A DNA stretch of 64,000 nt from Prosthecobacter sp. (GTDB taxonomy: Bacteria; Verrucomicrobiota; Verrucomicrobiia; Verrucomicrobiales; Verrucomicrobiaceae). Below are positions 25,942-34,943 of the stretch, in pieces. The notes beneath the pieces are model-generated. The model did no database searches and was not told where the DNA came from. It worked only from the letters and a program-made list of their open reading frames with translations. A program made the position numbers and the translations under genes. Where the stretch lies: the NCBI GenBank assembly GCA_021733925.1, contig JAIPJY010000007.1, forward strand, positions 62,001 to 126,000. Reading direction: 5' to 3'. Each line of letters begins with the position of its first letter. Position 1 is the stretch's first letter.

Positions 25942-27057
25942 TTAAACGGAAGGCTTGCGATAAAACGGCTTCTTCACCACTTCCGCCGGGAAACGACGCC
26001 CGCGGATTTCGATTTCCAGCGTGCTGCCGATCGTGGCGGCGCTCAGCGGCACATAGGCCATGCCGATGCCAGCTCCAAGGCTGGGAGACTGCGTGCCGCT
26101 GCACACCTCGCCAACGATCTCCCCGGCAAATGCCACGGGATAATGAGGGCGCGGCGGGGGGGCCGCGCCAGTCATGCGGAAGGCGGCCAGCTTGTCGGGC
26201 AGCCCGGCGACCTTTTGCGCCACAAGCGCCTCGCGCCCGGTGAAGTCACCCTTGTCGAGATCCACAAAAAAACCGAGCCCGGCCTGCAATGGCGTTCGCT
26301 CTTCCGACAGATCATTGCCATTGAGCGGGTAGCCCATCTCAAGCCGCAACGTGTCACGCGCCCCGAGCCCGCAGGGCATGCCACCGGCAGCCTTCACAGC
26401 ATCCACAATCTTGCGAAACCACGTTTCCGCCGTCTCCATGGGCATGAAAAACTCAAAGCCTTCTTCGCCCGTATAGCCCGTGCCGCACAGCCACATCGGC
26501 CCATCGCTAGTCATGGTGACAAGGATGGTATTGTGCTCAGGAAAGGAGGTTTCATTGCCAAAGACCGCCGCCGCCACTTCACGTGCCTTCGGTCCCTGAA
26601 TGGCCAGACCGGCGGTGAAATCACTCGCGTTGGCCATCAACACGTCGTCGTCCTTGTTGAGCAGGGTTTCCAGATGCTCCCAGTCCGCCTCAATGCGTGA
26701 AGCATTCACGACGAGGTAAAATTCACGCTCGCTGGTGCGGTAGGCGATCAGGTCGTCAATCACGCCGCCACGTCCGTTCAGCAGGAGGGTGTACTGCCCC
26801 TGGCCCGGCTGGAGCCTGGCGATGTCGTTGGTCAGCACGCGGTTCAGAAAAGCTTCAGCACCGGCACCGCTCACGATGAACTGCCCCATGTGCGAGATGT
26901 CGAACACGCCGACGCTTTGCCGCACGGCTTTGTGCTCATCGACGATGCCCGTGTATTGCACCGGCATGTCCCAGCCGGCAAAGGGCACCATGCGTGCTCC
27001 CATTTCCACATGCACGGAGTGGAGGGGAGTGCGGCGAAGGGGAGTGAGGTCTGACAC
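25942..27057 (-). CDS. gcvT: Glycine cleavage system aminomethyltransferase, T-protein
   Basis: A 371-residue folate-binding enzyme that transfers the methylene group to tetrahydrofolate and frees ammonia. The family start RRTPLHSVHVEMGARMVPFA with GWDMPVQY is clear, as are FDISHMGQFIVSGAGAEAFL and the Asp in LNGRGGVIDDLIAYR. The C-terminal GEIVGEVCSGTQSPSLGAGI segment is also typical. It heads the operon. The 130-base region upstream is shared with the divergent M3 peptidase gene; I looked for a glycine riboswitch there and did not see one. Confidence 0.97.
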   Translation of the reverse strand: MSDLTPLRRTPLHSVHVEMGARMVPFAGWDMPVQYTGIVDEHKAVRQSVGVFDISHMGQFIVSGAGAEAFLNRVLTNDIARLQPGQGQYTLLLNGRGGVIDDLIAYRTSEREFYLVVNASRIEADWEHLETLLNKDDDVLMANASDFTAGLAIQGPKAREVAAAVFGNETSFPEHNTILVTMTSDGPMWLCGTGYTGEEGFEFFMPMETAETWFRKIVDAVKAAGGMPCGLGARDTLRLEMGYPLNGNDLSEERTPLQAGLGFFVDLDKGDFTGREALVAQKVAGLPDKLAAFRMTGAAPPPRPHYPVAFAGEIVGEVCSGTQSPSLGAGIGMAYVPLSAATIGSTLEIEIRGRRFPAEVVKKPFYRKPSV

Positions 27058-27187
27058 GGTGCGCGCATTTTGTGAAGCGTGGAGGCTTTGTCAATCGCGC
27101 GACATTTTGCGCCGAATTCTGAATACCAATCTTATTTGCAGCCCCCTGCATCCGCTCCATACTCTGCCTCCCCCAAGAGCCCCAACC

Positions 27188-29311
27188 ATGGCAGCACCTT
27201 TCCTCACCCAGGACTTTCACATCCGCTGGTCCACCCTGACCCCCGAACACATCGAAGCCGACATCCGCGCCGCTCTTGAAAAAGCGCAGGCGAATCTGGA
27301 TGCCGTCATCGATCAGGATCGCGGCAAGCTGATGAACTTTGATTCCGTCGTGCTCGGCCTGGACGAATGCACCCGCGAACTGAACGAAGCCTGGGGCATG
27401 GTCACCCATCTCGATTCCCTGTGCAACTCCCCCGCCCTGCGTGAGGCGCACAACAAGATGCTGTCGGAAGTCAGCTCCTTCTACGCCAAGATCCCGCTCA
27501 ATGAGCATCTCTGGGACCTCTTTGTCACCTACAGCAAGACCGACGAAGCGAAGCAGCTCACGCCCGTGCGCAAACGCGCCCTGCAGGAATCCATGGAAGG
27601 CTTCATCGAAGCCGGTGCCGATCTGCCGCCGGACAAGAAGAAGCGCATGGAGGAGATCGAAGCTGAGCTCTCCAAGCACACGCAGAAGTACTCCGAGAAC
27701 GTGCTCGATTCCACCAACAAGTGGGAGCTGCTCATCGAGGACGTGGATCGTCTCAAGGGGCTGCCGCAGACCGCCATCGAAGCCGCCAAAACGGATGCAC
27801 TGGCCAAAAACCTCGGCACGCCTGAGAAGCCGGTCTATCGCTTCACCCTGAAGGCCCCTTCGATGATTCCCGTCATGGAATACCTCGAAGACGAAGGCAT
27901 CCGCCGTCAGGTCTGGGAAGGATCCTGCAGCATCGGCCGCGGCGGCGACCATGACAACACCGAGCTCGTCTGGAACATCCTGCGCCTGCGCCATGAGAAA
28001 GCGCAGATCATGGGCAAGGCGAACTTCGCCGATCATGTCCTGAACCATCGCATGGCCAAAAACGGCCAGAGCGCCCTCCGTTTCATCACGGACCTCTACG
28101 AACGGGTGCAAGAAGCCTTCAAGCGCGAAACCATCGAACTGCAGGAGTACCGCGCCGACAACGCCCACCAGTCCGTCGATCTCTTCGAGCCCTGGGAAGT
28201 CGCCTTCTGGAGCGAACGCCAGCGCAAATCCAAGTACGATTTTGATGAAGAGGAGCTGCGCCCCTTCTTCCCCATCGACAGAGTCCTCAACGGCATGTTC
28301 CAGCTGGCGGAGAAGGTCTTCGATCTTCGCATCGTCAGTCGCGAAGTCGTTTATATCGAACCCGGCACGGAGGCACCAGCCAATGTCAGCACCCAGCCCG
28401 GCAAAACAGGCCCCGTAGAGGTCTGGCACCCCGAAGTGAAATTCTACGAAGTGCGCAATGAGAAGGGCGTGCACATCGGCTCCTTCTACGCCGACTGGCA
28501 TCCGCGTGACTCCAAACGCGGCGGTGCCTGGATGAACTACCTCAGGATGGGCGTGCCACCCAGCGGCGAGCGCGACCGCCGCCTGCACCTCGGCCTCATC
28601 TGCGGCAACATGACACCGCCCGTCGATGGCAAGCCTGCGCTGCTCACGCATGATGAAGTCACCACCGTCTTCCATGAATTCGGCCACCTGCTTCACCAGC
28701 TCTGCGGCAACGTCGAAATCCCCTCGCTCAACGGTGTCAGTGTTTACTGGGACTTCGTGGAGCTGCCCTCGCAGCTCATGGAAAACTTCTGCCGGGAGCG
28801 CGAGAGCCTCGACCTCTTCGCCCGCCATCATGAAACCGGTGAAACGATTCCCCCTCGGCTCTTCAAGAAGCTGCTCGCTGCCAAGAACTACCGCAGCGCC
28901 AGCGACATCATGCGCCAGCTCGCCTTCGGCAAGCTCGACCTCGAACTGCACATGCACCACGCCACGGATGAAGGCGCGGATCTCGACAAACTCGCGCGCT
29001 CCATTCTGAAAGGCTACATCATGCAGCTCAAAACCGAGCAGCCGACCATGGCCCGCCGTTTCGGCCACCTCTTCAGCAGCCCCGTCGGCTACGCCGCCGG
29101 CTACTACAGCTACAAATGGGCCGAAGTCCTCGATGCCGATGCCTTCACCCGCTTCCAGCAGGAAGGCGTGCTCAATCCCGACGTCGGCCGCGAGTTCCGC
29201 GACACCATCCTCAGCAAAGGCAACTCCGAAGACCCCGCCAAACTCTTCCGAAACTTCATGGGCCGCGATCCCGATGCCATGGCCCTCCTCGTCCGCGCCG
29301 GTCTGGCATAA
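27188..29311 (+). CDS. M3-family oligopeptidase (oligopeptidase A / PrlC type)
   Basis: A 707-residue cytoplasmic zinc peptidase that degrades short peptides. The zinc motif HEFGH lies in TTVFHEFGHLLHQLCGNVEI, and the third ligand Glu comes in the following block SVYWDFVELPSQLMENF, as in family M3. No signal peptide is present. The start ATG 27188 follows an extended AT-richer leader. The gene is divergent from gcvT, with 130 bases between the start codons. Typical length for the family is about 680-700 residues, so it is complete. Confidence 0.95.
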   Translation: MAAPFLTQDFHIRWSTLTPEHIEADIRAALEKAQANLDAVIDQDRGKLMNFDSVVLGLDECTRELNEAWGMVTHLDSLCNSPALREAHNKMLSEVSSFYAKIPLNEHLWDLFVTYSKTDEAKQLTPVRKRALQESMEGFIEAGADLPPDKKKRMEEIEAELSKHTQKYSENVLDSTNKWELLIEDVDRLKGLPQTAIEAAKTDALAKNLGTPEKPVYRFTLKAPSMIPVMEYLEDEGIRRQVWEGSCSIGRGGDHDNTELVWNILRLRHEKAQIMGKANFADHVLNHRMAKNGQSALRFITDLYERVQEAFKRETIELQEYRADNAHQSVDLFEPWEVAFWSERQRKSKYDFDEEELRPFFPIDRVLNGMFQLAEKVFDLRIVSREVVYIEPGTEAPANVSTQPGKTGPVEVWHPEVKFYEVRNEKGVHIGSFYADWHPRDSKRGGAWMNYLRMGVPPSGERDRRLHLGLICGNMTPPVDGKPALLTHDEVTTVFHEFGHLLHQLCGNVEIPSLNGVSVYWDFVELPSQLMENFCRERESLDLFARHHETGETIPPRLFKKLLAAKNYRSASDIMRQLAFGKLDLELHMHHATDEGADLDKLARSILKGYIMQLKTEQPTMARRFGHLFSSPVGYAAGYYSYKWAEVLDADAFTRFQQEGVLNPDVGREFRDTILSKGNSEDPAKLFRNFMGRDPDAMALLVRAGLA

Positions 29312-29468
29312 GGCCAGCGCCTGCCTCGCACAAGTAGGATAGCCGCATCAATATCTCTCTACTCAGGATCATAGTTTGACTCTTTCTTTGCACTAAAGCA
29401 CCGCACTGCCGTTCTAATATCATGAGCAGTTAAAAAAGGGTCTGGACAGAATGGTGCCTGTTTTTAAT

Positions 29469-29542
29469 CACAGAGGCACGATGGACACAGAGGTTGGCAA
29501 TCAAGATCGGCTTCAGATCTCTGCGTTCATCGTGCCTCTGTG
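29469..29542. repeat. Perfect 15-bp inverted repeat with 44-base spacer, intergenic
   Basis: CACAGAGGCACGATG (29469-29483) and its exact reverse complement (29528-29542) flank 44 bases that include further ACACAGAGG-type words. It lies in the 531-base gap 29312-29842, which contains no gene. Confidence 0.75.
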
Positions 29543-29594
29543 GTGGATTCATTGCTGAGATACAGACCTGTTTTCAATGGATCGTGGTATTAGA

Positions 29595-29719
29595 TCCCGC
29601 AGGGATCACAGCCGGTAGCCAGGGATAAGCTCGCGTAGCGAGCGCCATCCCTGGAAAGCGTGCCCCTCCGGAAAGCAAACCGAGGACTTCCTTATCCGCA
29701 CCGCGTCCTCCAGCAGCGT
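29595..29719. repeat. Intergenic structured repeat, copy B (about 125 bases)
   Basis: It starts with TCCCgcaGGGA (29595-29605). Nested inverted repeats follow: CCAGGGAT (29619-29626) with ATCCCTGG (29647-29654) enclosing GCTCGC-gta-GCGAGC (29629-29643). It then shares CGGAAAGCAAACC (29669-29681) and CCAGCAGCGT (29710-29719) with copy A at 20002-20126, in the same order and spacing. Such structured intergenic elements are common in Planctomycetota and Verrucomicrobiota. Confidence 0.75.
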
Positions 29720-29842
29720 CTCATCGTCACGCCGCCGCGGTCACCGCGCTTCGCCACACTCCAGTGCTGTCCACTCCGGCGTGCGGCTCAGGGATCTCTT
29801 CGGTAGGCGATCATTGGCTCCCATTCAGACCCGTTTTGACTG

Positions 29843-31048
29843 CTAAGTCTTCGCCACCCGCCCTCGATACGCCAGCGCAAAGAAAACACACACCGCCGCC
29901 GTCAGCGCCGTCTCACCCCACCAAAAGCGCGACCAGTCAGTACTCTTTCCCACCGTGCAGGCATCAAACCACCAGCCGCCGCCGAGGTAGCCCAGTAGAT
30001 TGCCCACCCCGCTCATCAGCATCGCCAGCAGCGCCTGCGCACGCACCCGCCATTTCGGATCAATGCGCTCCTCCAGATAAATCTGGGTCGTGATAAAATA
30101 CAGCGTGTAGGCAAAGCCATGCAGCAAAGTGCCAAACATCACACTGGGCAGCGTGTTGAACGTATTGAGTGAGTAGCGCACCACACAGATGGCGATGCCC
30201 GAAAGGAAGACCCACTTCAGTCGCACACGCGTCAGCAATCCCGACAGCAGCAGCATGACCACCACCTCGGTCGTCTGCCCGATCGATATGACGGCGGAGA
30301 TGTTCTGCACGCCAAGATCATGCAGCTGACGTGAGGTGTACGGATAGAACGCCGCCAGCGGAATGCAGTACAACGCCGCCGTCAGAAAGACCACACGGTG
30401 ATCCCTGTGGATGAGCAGCCCTAGAGCATCCAGCCCGAGAATCTGTTTCCAGCTACGGTGCTGCACGACCTCCCCTGGCGGAATCATCGGCAGCCGCCAG
30501 GTCAGGCTCATCACCACCAGCCACAATCCCGCAGCGGTGACTCCCGCCACCAGCGAGGCATCGGCACGCAGCACGAAGCTCACGATCCAGCAGCCGACCA
30601 TCCAGCCCCCCGTCGCCCAGGCCCGCAGCGGACCGAACTGCTGCTTGGCGTCATTCAGCTGGGAGAACACAATGCTGCTGGTCACGCTCCAGGCCGGCAA
30701 GGCACAAAGCGCCAGCACCTGTGCACAGATCAAAACCGCCGCGTCACTCCAGCCCCATGCCAGTGAAGCACAAGTGAGTAGCAGAGCCATGCTCGTGGCC
30801 GCCGTCAGCCACCGCAGCAGCAGCACCGGCGAATGCTTTTGATCCGCCAGCGCCCCCACAAACAGCGGCGAAATAAACGCGGCCGTCGCCGTCGTGGCAA
30901 AAACCCACGGCACCAGATGCCCGCGACCATGCGCATTGAAAACGTTCGCCAGTGGCACGCTCCACATCCCCATCGGCAGCGCCGTGCAGAAAAACAACGT
31001 CGCCAGCGATTTACGGCTGGCCTTGGCATCCGGGGCGGGGTTGGACAT
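29843..31048 (-). CDS. MFS transporter, nucleoside:H+ symporter-like
   Basis: A 401-residue integral membrane protein with about 12 hydrophobic segments. The first block (SLATLFFCTALPMGMWSVPL, then a TATAAFISPLFVGALADQKH segment with the MFS loop 2-3 signature in altered form) and the IGQTTEVVVMLLLSGLLTRV block are typical of the NupG/XapB-like nucleoside symporter branch. That branch imports nucleosides with protons. The substrate is inferred from family only. The start was set at ATG 31048. It is divergent from thioredoxin reductase. Confidence 0.85.
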   Translation of the reverse strand: MSNPAPDAKASRKSLATLFFCTALPMGMWSVPLANVFNAHGRGHLVPWVFATTATAAFISPLFVGALADQKHSPVLLLRWLTAATSMALLLTCASLAWGWSDAAVLICAQVLALCALPAWSVTSSIVFSQLNDAKQQFGPLRAWATGGWMVGCWIVSFVLRADASLVAGVTAAGLWLVVMSLTWRLPMIPPGEVVQHRSWKQILGLDALGLLIHRDHRVVFLTAALYCIPLAAFYPYTSRQLHDLGVQNISAVISIGQTTEVVVMLLLSGLLTRVRLKWVFLSGIAICVVRYSLNTFNTLPSVMFGTLLHGFAYTLYFITTQIYLEERIDPKWRVRAQALLAMLMSGVGNLLGYLGGGWWFDACTVGKSTDWSRFWWGETALTAAVCVFFALAYRGRVAKT

Positions 31049-31180
31049 CGTTGTTATTTTTGAAATAAGCCGGGAGGACGAAAACTCCACCAACGAGTCT
31101 GTAAAAAGCGTTGGTTGCACCCCCCGCCAACCTTTCCATCTTCCGCGACCTTTCTCCCTCCCCTCCCAACTCCCTTTCTT

Positions 31181-32113
31181 ATGGAAAACGTCATCATCAT
31201 CGGCACCGGCTGCGCCGGATACACCGCAGCCATCTACACCGGCCGCGCCAACCTCAAGCCCCTGATCCTCTCCGGCAACATGCCCGGCGGCCAGCTCACC
31301 ACGACCACCGAAGTCGAAAACTTCCCCGGCTTCCCGAACGGCATCATGGGCCCGGAGCTGATGATGAACATGCAGACCCAGGCGGAAAAATTCGGCGCAC
31401 GCATCGAGTACTCCCTCGTCAGCAGCGTCAAAAAGACCGGCGCAGGCCATTTCGAAGTGCACACCGAAGGCGGCACCATGTATGAAACCCACACGGTCAT
31501 CGTTGCCACGGGCGCCTCCCCCAAGCATCTCGGCCTGCCGGGTGAAAAGGGCCTCATCGGCCGTGGTTTGACCAGCTGCGCCACCTGTGACGGCGCTTTC
31601 TACCGCAACGTCCCCGTCTGCGTCATCGGCGGCGGCGACAGCGCCTGCGAAGAAGCCGGATTCCTCACCAAATTCGCCAGCACCGTCTATTTGATCCATC
31701 GCCGCGACGAATTGCGCGCCTCGAAAATCATGGCCGACCGCGCGCTTGCCAATCCGAAGATCAAGCCGGTCTGGAACTCCACCGTCAGCGAATACCTGAC
31801 CGATGAGAAGGGCGAAATGCGCGCCGTGACGCTCGAAAACCTTGTTACTGGTGAAAAGAGCGAGCTGGAGCTGAAGTGCGTCTTCGTCGCCATCGGCCAC
31901 GTGCCGAACGGCCAGTTCCTGGGTGATCTCGTCGATACCGACGAAGGCGGCTACATCCTGCAGACCCAAGGCACGCGAACCAAGACCGAAGGCCTCTTCG
32001 CCGCCGGTGACGTCGCCGACCATGTCTATCGTCAGGCCATCACCGCCGCCGGCCAGGGCTGCGCCGCCGCGCTGGAGGCAGAACGCTACCTCGCCGATCA
32101 CGGCGTGCATTGA
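31181..32113 (+). CDS. trxB: Thioredoxin-disulfide reductase
   Basis: A 310-residue FAD/NADPH flavoenzyme that reduces thioredoxin. The FAD-binding loop is IIGTGCAGYTAAIYTGR; a cysteine replaces the usual proline. The redox pair is CATC in GLTSCATCDGAFYRN. The NADPH loop is VIGGGDSACEEAGFLTK with HRRDELRASK following. The C-terminal FAD block is GLFAAGDVADHVYRQAITAA. The start at ATG 31181 is right at the FAD strand. It is complete for the family. Confidence 0.96.
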   Translation: MENVIIIGTGCAGYTAAIYTGRANLKPLILSGNMPGGQLTTTTEVENFPGFPNGIMGPELMMNMQTQAEKFGARIEYSLVSSVKKTGAGHFEVHTEGGTMYETHTVIVATGASPKHLGLPGEKGLIGRGLTSCATCDGAFYRNVPVCVIGGGDSACEEAGFLTKFASTVYLIHRRDELRASKIMADRALANPKIKPVWNSTVSEYLTDEKGEMRAVTLENLVTGEKSELELKCVFVAIGHVPNGQFLGDLVDTDEGGYILQTQGTRTKTEGLFAAGDVADHVYRQAITAAGQGCAAALEAERYLADHGVH

Positions 32114-32189
32114 TTGACGCTGGACAGACGCGCTGCGGCAAGGCATATGAACACGGCTTTCCAAGCCGCGCACACGTACCCCCTTACGC

Positions 32190-32804
32190 ATGAGTCAATT
32201 GGTAATCCCCCCAGCCGTCCGCCTTCTCCTTCTTTCCGCCCTCGCTCTGCTGGCATCCTGTCAGAGCTCGAGTTCGCGTGGACAGACGCAATACCTCGAA
32301 GCCTTCTCAACTGACAGCGTCCCGCATTCCGCGATGTACAACGCGGACCAGGACTCCTACTGGGATGGCGACGGCATGTCCGGCGCTCCCAGCATCATCA
32401 TCGATATCAGCGACCAGAAGGCCTACTTCTACAAAGGCGGCGCACTCGCCGGCGTTTCCGCGCTTTCCACCGGCGACGAACGGCACGCGACCACCACCGG
32501 CAAGTTCAAGGTCTTCGAAAAGGACCAGTGGCACAAATCCAACCTCTACGGCGACTTTGTCGACAGCGCAGGCAATGTCGTCGTGGCCAACGTTGACGTC
32601 ACCAAAGACAAGGCACCTCCCGGCACACGGTTTGAGGGCTCCAAGATGCACCATTTCATGCGCTTCGTTGGCGGCATCGGCATGCACGAGGGATTCCTCC
32701 CCGGCTACGCCGCCTCTCATGGCTGCGTGCGCATGCCACCCCACATGGCGGCCATTTTCTACAACAACGTCGCCAAAGGCACCCCCGTCACGGTTCGTCC
32801 TTGA
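32190..32804 (+). CDS. L,D-transpeptidase (YkuD domain), lipoprotein
   Basis: A 204-residue exported protein. The N-terminus has a lipobox LLASC around residue 24, so it is probably a lipoprotein. The YkuD domain runs from about residue 60 (IIIDISDQKAYFYKGGAL) to the active site SHGCVRMPPHMAAIFYNN with the catalytic cysteine. A typical HHFMRFVGGIGMHEGFLPGY segment holds the conserved His. L,D-transpeptidases make 3-3 cross-links in peptidoglycan or anchor proteins to it. It is followed 21 bases later by the rhodanese gene. Confidence 0.93.
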   Translation: MSQLVIPPAVRLLLLSALALLASCQSSSSRGQTQYLEAFSTDSVPHSAMYNADQDSYWDGDGMSGAPSIIIDISDQKAYFYKGGALAGVSALSTGDERHATTTGKFKVFEKDQWHKSNLYGDFVDSAGNVVVANVDVTKDKAPPGTRFEGSKMHHFMRFVGGIGMHEGFLPGYAASHGCVRMPPHMAAIFYNNVAKGTPVTVRP

Positions 32805-32825
32805 TGATTCGCTGCTGCTCAAATC

Positions 32826-33170
32826 ATGACACCGGAAACACCGCTCGAAATCGACCCCACGGATGTCAGCGCTCTGCTGGCAGTTCCCGGCGAGCGCACC
32901 TTCCGGCTCATTGACTGCCGCGAGGACAGCGAATGGCAGATCTGCCGCCTGCCAGACGCGCAGCTCGTCCCCCTCTCCCGCTTCGGCGAACTGGCGCCGC
33001 AGGTGTTCACCGACACTCAGGAACGCGTCATCATCTACTGCCACCACGGCATGCGCAGCCTGCGCGCCGCGCAGTTTCTGCGGCAAAGTGGATTCGCCCA
33101 TGCGCAAAGCATGCGCGGCGGCATTGACGCCTGGTCGGACATGGTCGATCCCGCTACGCCACGTTACTGA
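32826..33170 (+). CDS. Rhodanese-like domain protein
   Basis: A 114-residue single-domain rhodanese. The fold starts at RLIDCREDSEWQICRLPDAQ, and the active-site loop is IYCHHGMRSLRAAQFL with the persulfide-forming Cys. The RGGIDAWSDMVDP segment is the family C-terminus. It moves sulfane sulfur between acceptors in the cytoplasm; the natural partner is unknown. It lies downstream of the transpeptidase, perhaps co-transcribed. Confidence 0.92.
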   Translation: MTPETPLEIDPTDVSALLAVPGERTFRLIDCREDSEWQICRLPDAQLVPLSRFGELAPQVFTDTQERVIIYCHHGMRSLRAAQFLRQSGFAHAQSMRGGIDAWSDMVDPATPRY

Positions 33171-33254
33171 CACACATCCTGGGTGAGTTTGCTGTGGCAC
33201 ATGGTTGCTGCGCGCTTACCCTTCACGCTTACCCCCCAGCACACGCACGCAAGC

Positions 33255-34229
33255 ATGGTTCGACTTATCACACAGCAAGGACAGCTCATCGACTGGAATG
33301 ACGAAAAGACACATCCGTTCCCGGATAATCTCGTCTTCCTCGATTTGCTGAACCCCGGCCGTGCCGAGGAGCTCGAAGCCGAAAAATGGCTCGAGTACCA
33401 GCTTCCCACGCGTGAAGAAATGCAGGAGATCGAGGAATCCAGCCGACTCTACACCGAGAAGGGCACGCTCTACATGACCGCATGGCTGCCCGTCGGCCTG
33501 GACAATCCAGATCCCGACAACACCTCCATCTCCTTCGTCATCGCACCCGACTGTCTCACCACCGTGCGCTATGCCGACCCCCTGTCCTTCCGCATTCTCG
33601 CGGATCAGGCCAAACGCCAGTGCACCCTGCCCCTGACCAGTGATGCGGTCTTCCTCCTCCTGCTGGAACTCATCGTCGCCCGCATCGCCGATGCTCTTCA
33701 GGGAGTCGAAGGCGACATGAAAAAAATCTGCCGCGACATCTTCAGCCTTGATCCGCACAAGGCACACGCCGCAGTGGAAAAAGACCTCAGTGATGTCGTC
33801 AAGCTGCTGGGACGCCGAAGCGCCCTCGTCGCCAACGTGCGTGAGAGCCTCCTCAGCATCAGCCGCATGCTGCAGTACTTCCTCAACAACGCCGCCAGTT
33901 GGATGCGCGGAGACCTCGCCGCGCAGTTCCGCAGCGTCATGCGCGACATCAAGAGCATGGACGACTACACCAACCAGCAGACCCAGGAAATGACCTTCCT
34001 GCTGGAGTCCACCCTCGGCCTCATCAACATCCAGCAGAACCAGATCATCAAGATCTTCACCGTTGCCAGCGTGCTCTTCATGCCACCGACCCTCATCGCC
34101 AGCATCTACGGCATGAACGTCGGCCTCCCCGCCGCCACCAACGGCTGGGCCTTCCTCCTCGTCATGGTCCTGATCGTTCTCTCCGCGATCCTGCCCATCG
34201 TGTACTTCAAGAGCAAGCGCCTGCTCTAA
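33255..34229 (+). CDS. corA: CorA-family Mg2+/Co2+ transporter
   Basis: A 324-residue protein. The large N-terminal domain is cytoplasmic and helical. The stalk helix leads into two C-terminal transmembrane segments. The selectivity motif YGMNVGLP after the first of them is the CorA hallmark. The second segment is followed by KSKRLL, a positive tail. ATG 33255 starts just before the first strand; the upstream frame is not conserved in character. It is the last host gene before the prophage. Confidence 0.94.
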   Translation: MVRLITQQGQLIDWNDEKTHPFPDNLVFLDLLNPGRAEELEAEKWLEYQLPTREEMQEIEESSRLYTEKGTLYMTAWLPVGLDNPDPDNTSISFVIAPDCLTTVRYADPLSFRILADQAKRQCTLPLTSDAVFLLLLELIVARIADALQGVEGDMKKICRDIFSLDPHKAHAAVEKDLSDVVKLLGRRSALVANVRESLLSISRMLQYFLNNAASWMRGDLAAQFRSVMRDIKSMDDYTNQQTQEMTFLLESTLGLINIQQNQIIKIFTVASVLFMPPTLIASIYGMNVGLPAATNGWAFLLVMVLIVLSAILPIVYFKSKRLL

Positions 34230-34405
34230 CTGCGGTCGCTATCGGCTGCCTGTGCAGGCCGTCATGCAAATCGCAGCTCTATCTGGTGAGACTTGAAGTT
34301 AAAGACGTGCAGCTAGGCCTTCAAAGAATCCCACACACTTTTGGCATGAGAGTTGAACCTCTCAATTCCACAGGAACTGAGATTCTATATAGCCGCGCCA
34401 TCAAG

Positions 34406-34436
34406 TTTACGCAAAAATGACAAAGGTTTGCGCAAA
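34406..34436. repeat. Paired TTTRCGCAAA sites near the prophage left end
   Basis: TTTACGCAAA (34406-34415) and TTTGCGCAAA (34427-34436) are spaced exactly 21 bases, two helical turns. The second is a perfect palindrome. They sit between corA and the last late gene, where the phage end should be. Transposase end-binding sites are one explanation. The rest of the 249-base gap 34230-34478 has no gene. Confidence 0.5.
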
Positions 34437-34478
34437 TAGCCCGGTTTGAGCAGCCCGGATGCACCCACCTTGCAGGCT

Positions 34479-34943
34479 TCATGCAGCCCACTTGCTCTCC
34501 GGGCAGCGCTTCCCGACCAGCCAGAGCAGCGGATGAGAGCACCGGCTCTTCACGCTGTCACAGAGCCCCCGGCCTTCCCGGGCGGTCTCCCGCCACAGAT
34601 CACAGCCCCGGCACTCAGCCAGCCGGGTGCGAAAGCCCCCCTCGCTCATCACCGCCCCACCCGCAGCCAGCGCCGCCGTAGCAGGGCCATAGCAGGCCTC
34701 CAGCGCGGCGATAGACGGCTCCTGGACGGCAGCAGCCTTCCTACGTTGCAGCTGCGCCAGGCGCGATGCCAGGGCCGGACAAAGCAGCGCAGCAGCCGGG
34801 TCTAGCTCAGCCTGTCCAGGCGCGCAGATCAGCGCCGTGCCATCCCACTTCACCGTGGCAGCGGGCGCAGCATAGATTCCAGGCTCAGGCCTCCACACCC
34901 GCAGCCACAGCCGCGCCAGATCCATGTCGGAGATCCGCGTCAT
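34479..34943 (-). CDS. Phage protein with C-terminal zinc-binding motif (CPxxKW type)
   Basis: A 154-residue protein, last gene of the late block. The C-terminal 50 residues carry CRGCDLWRETAREGRGLC, then SRCSHPLLW and a final KRCPESKW. This spaced-cysteine arrangement with a terminal CPxxKW recurs in small phage proteins and suggests a zinc site. The first half is alanine-rich and unknown. Its start overlaps the stop of the upstream gene by four bases (34940-34943), showing coupling. Confidence 0.6.
   Translation of the reverse strand: MTRISDMDLARLWLRVWRPEPGIYAAPAATVKWDGTALICAPGQAELDPAAALLCPALASRLAQLQRRKAAAVQEPSIAALEACYGPATAALAAGGAVMSEGGFRTRLAECRGCDLWRETAREGRGLCDSVKSRCSHPLLWLVGKRCPESKWAA

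Noticed and set aside
27058-27187. Glycine riboswitch upstream of gcvT
   Set aside because: No tandem glycine aptamer-like conserved blocks are seen in the 130-base divergent region.
26936-29068. 710-codon minus-strand frame over the M3 peptidase gene
   Set aside because: Antisense shadow of a conserved family gene; composition rich in Val/Gly/His as expected for such shadows.
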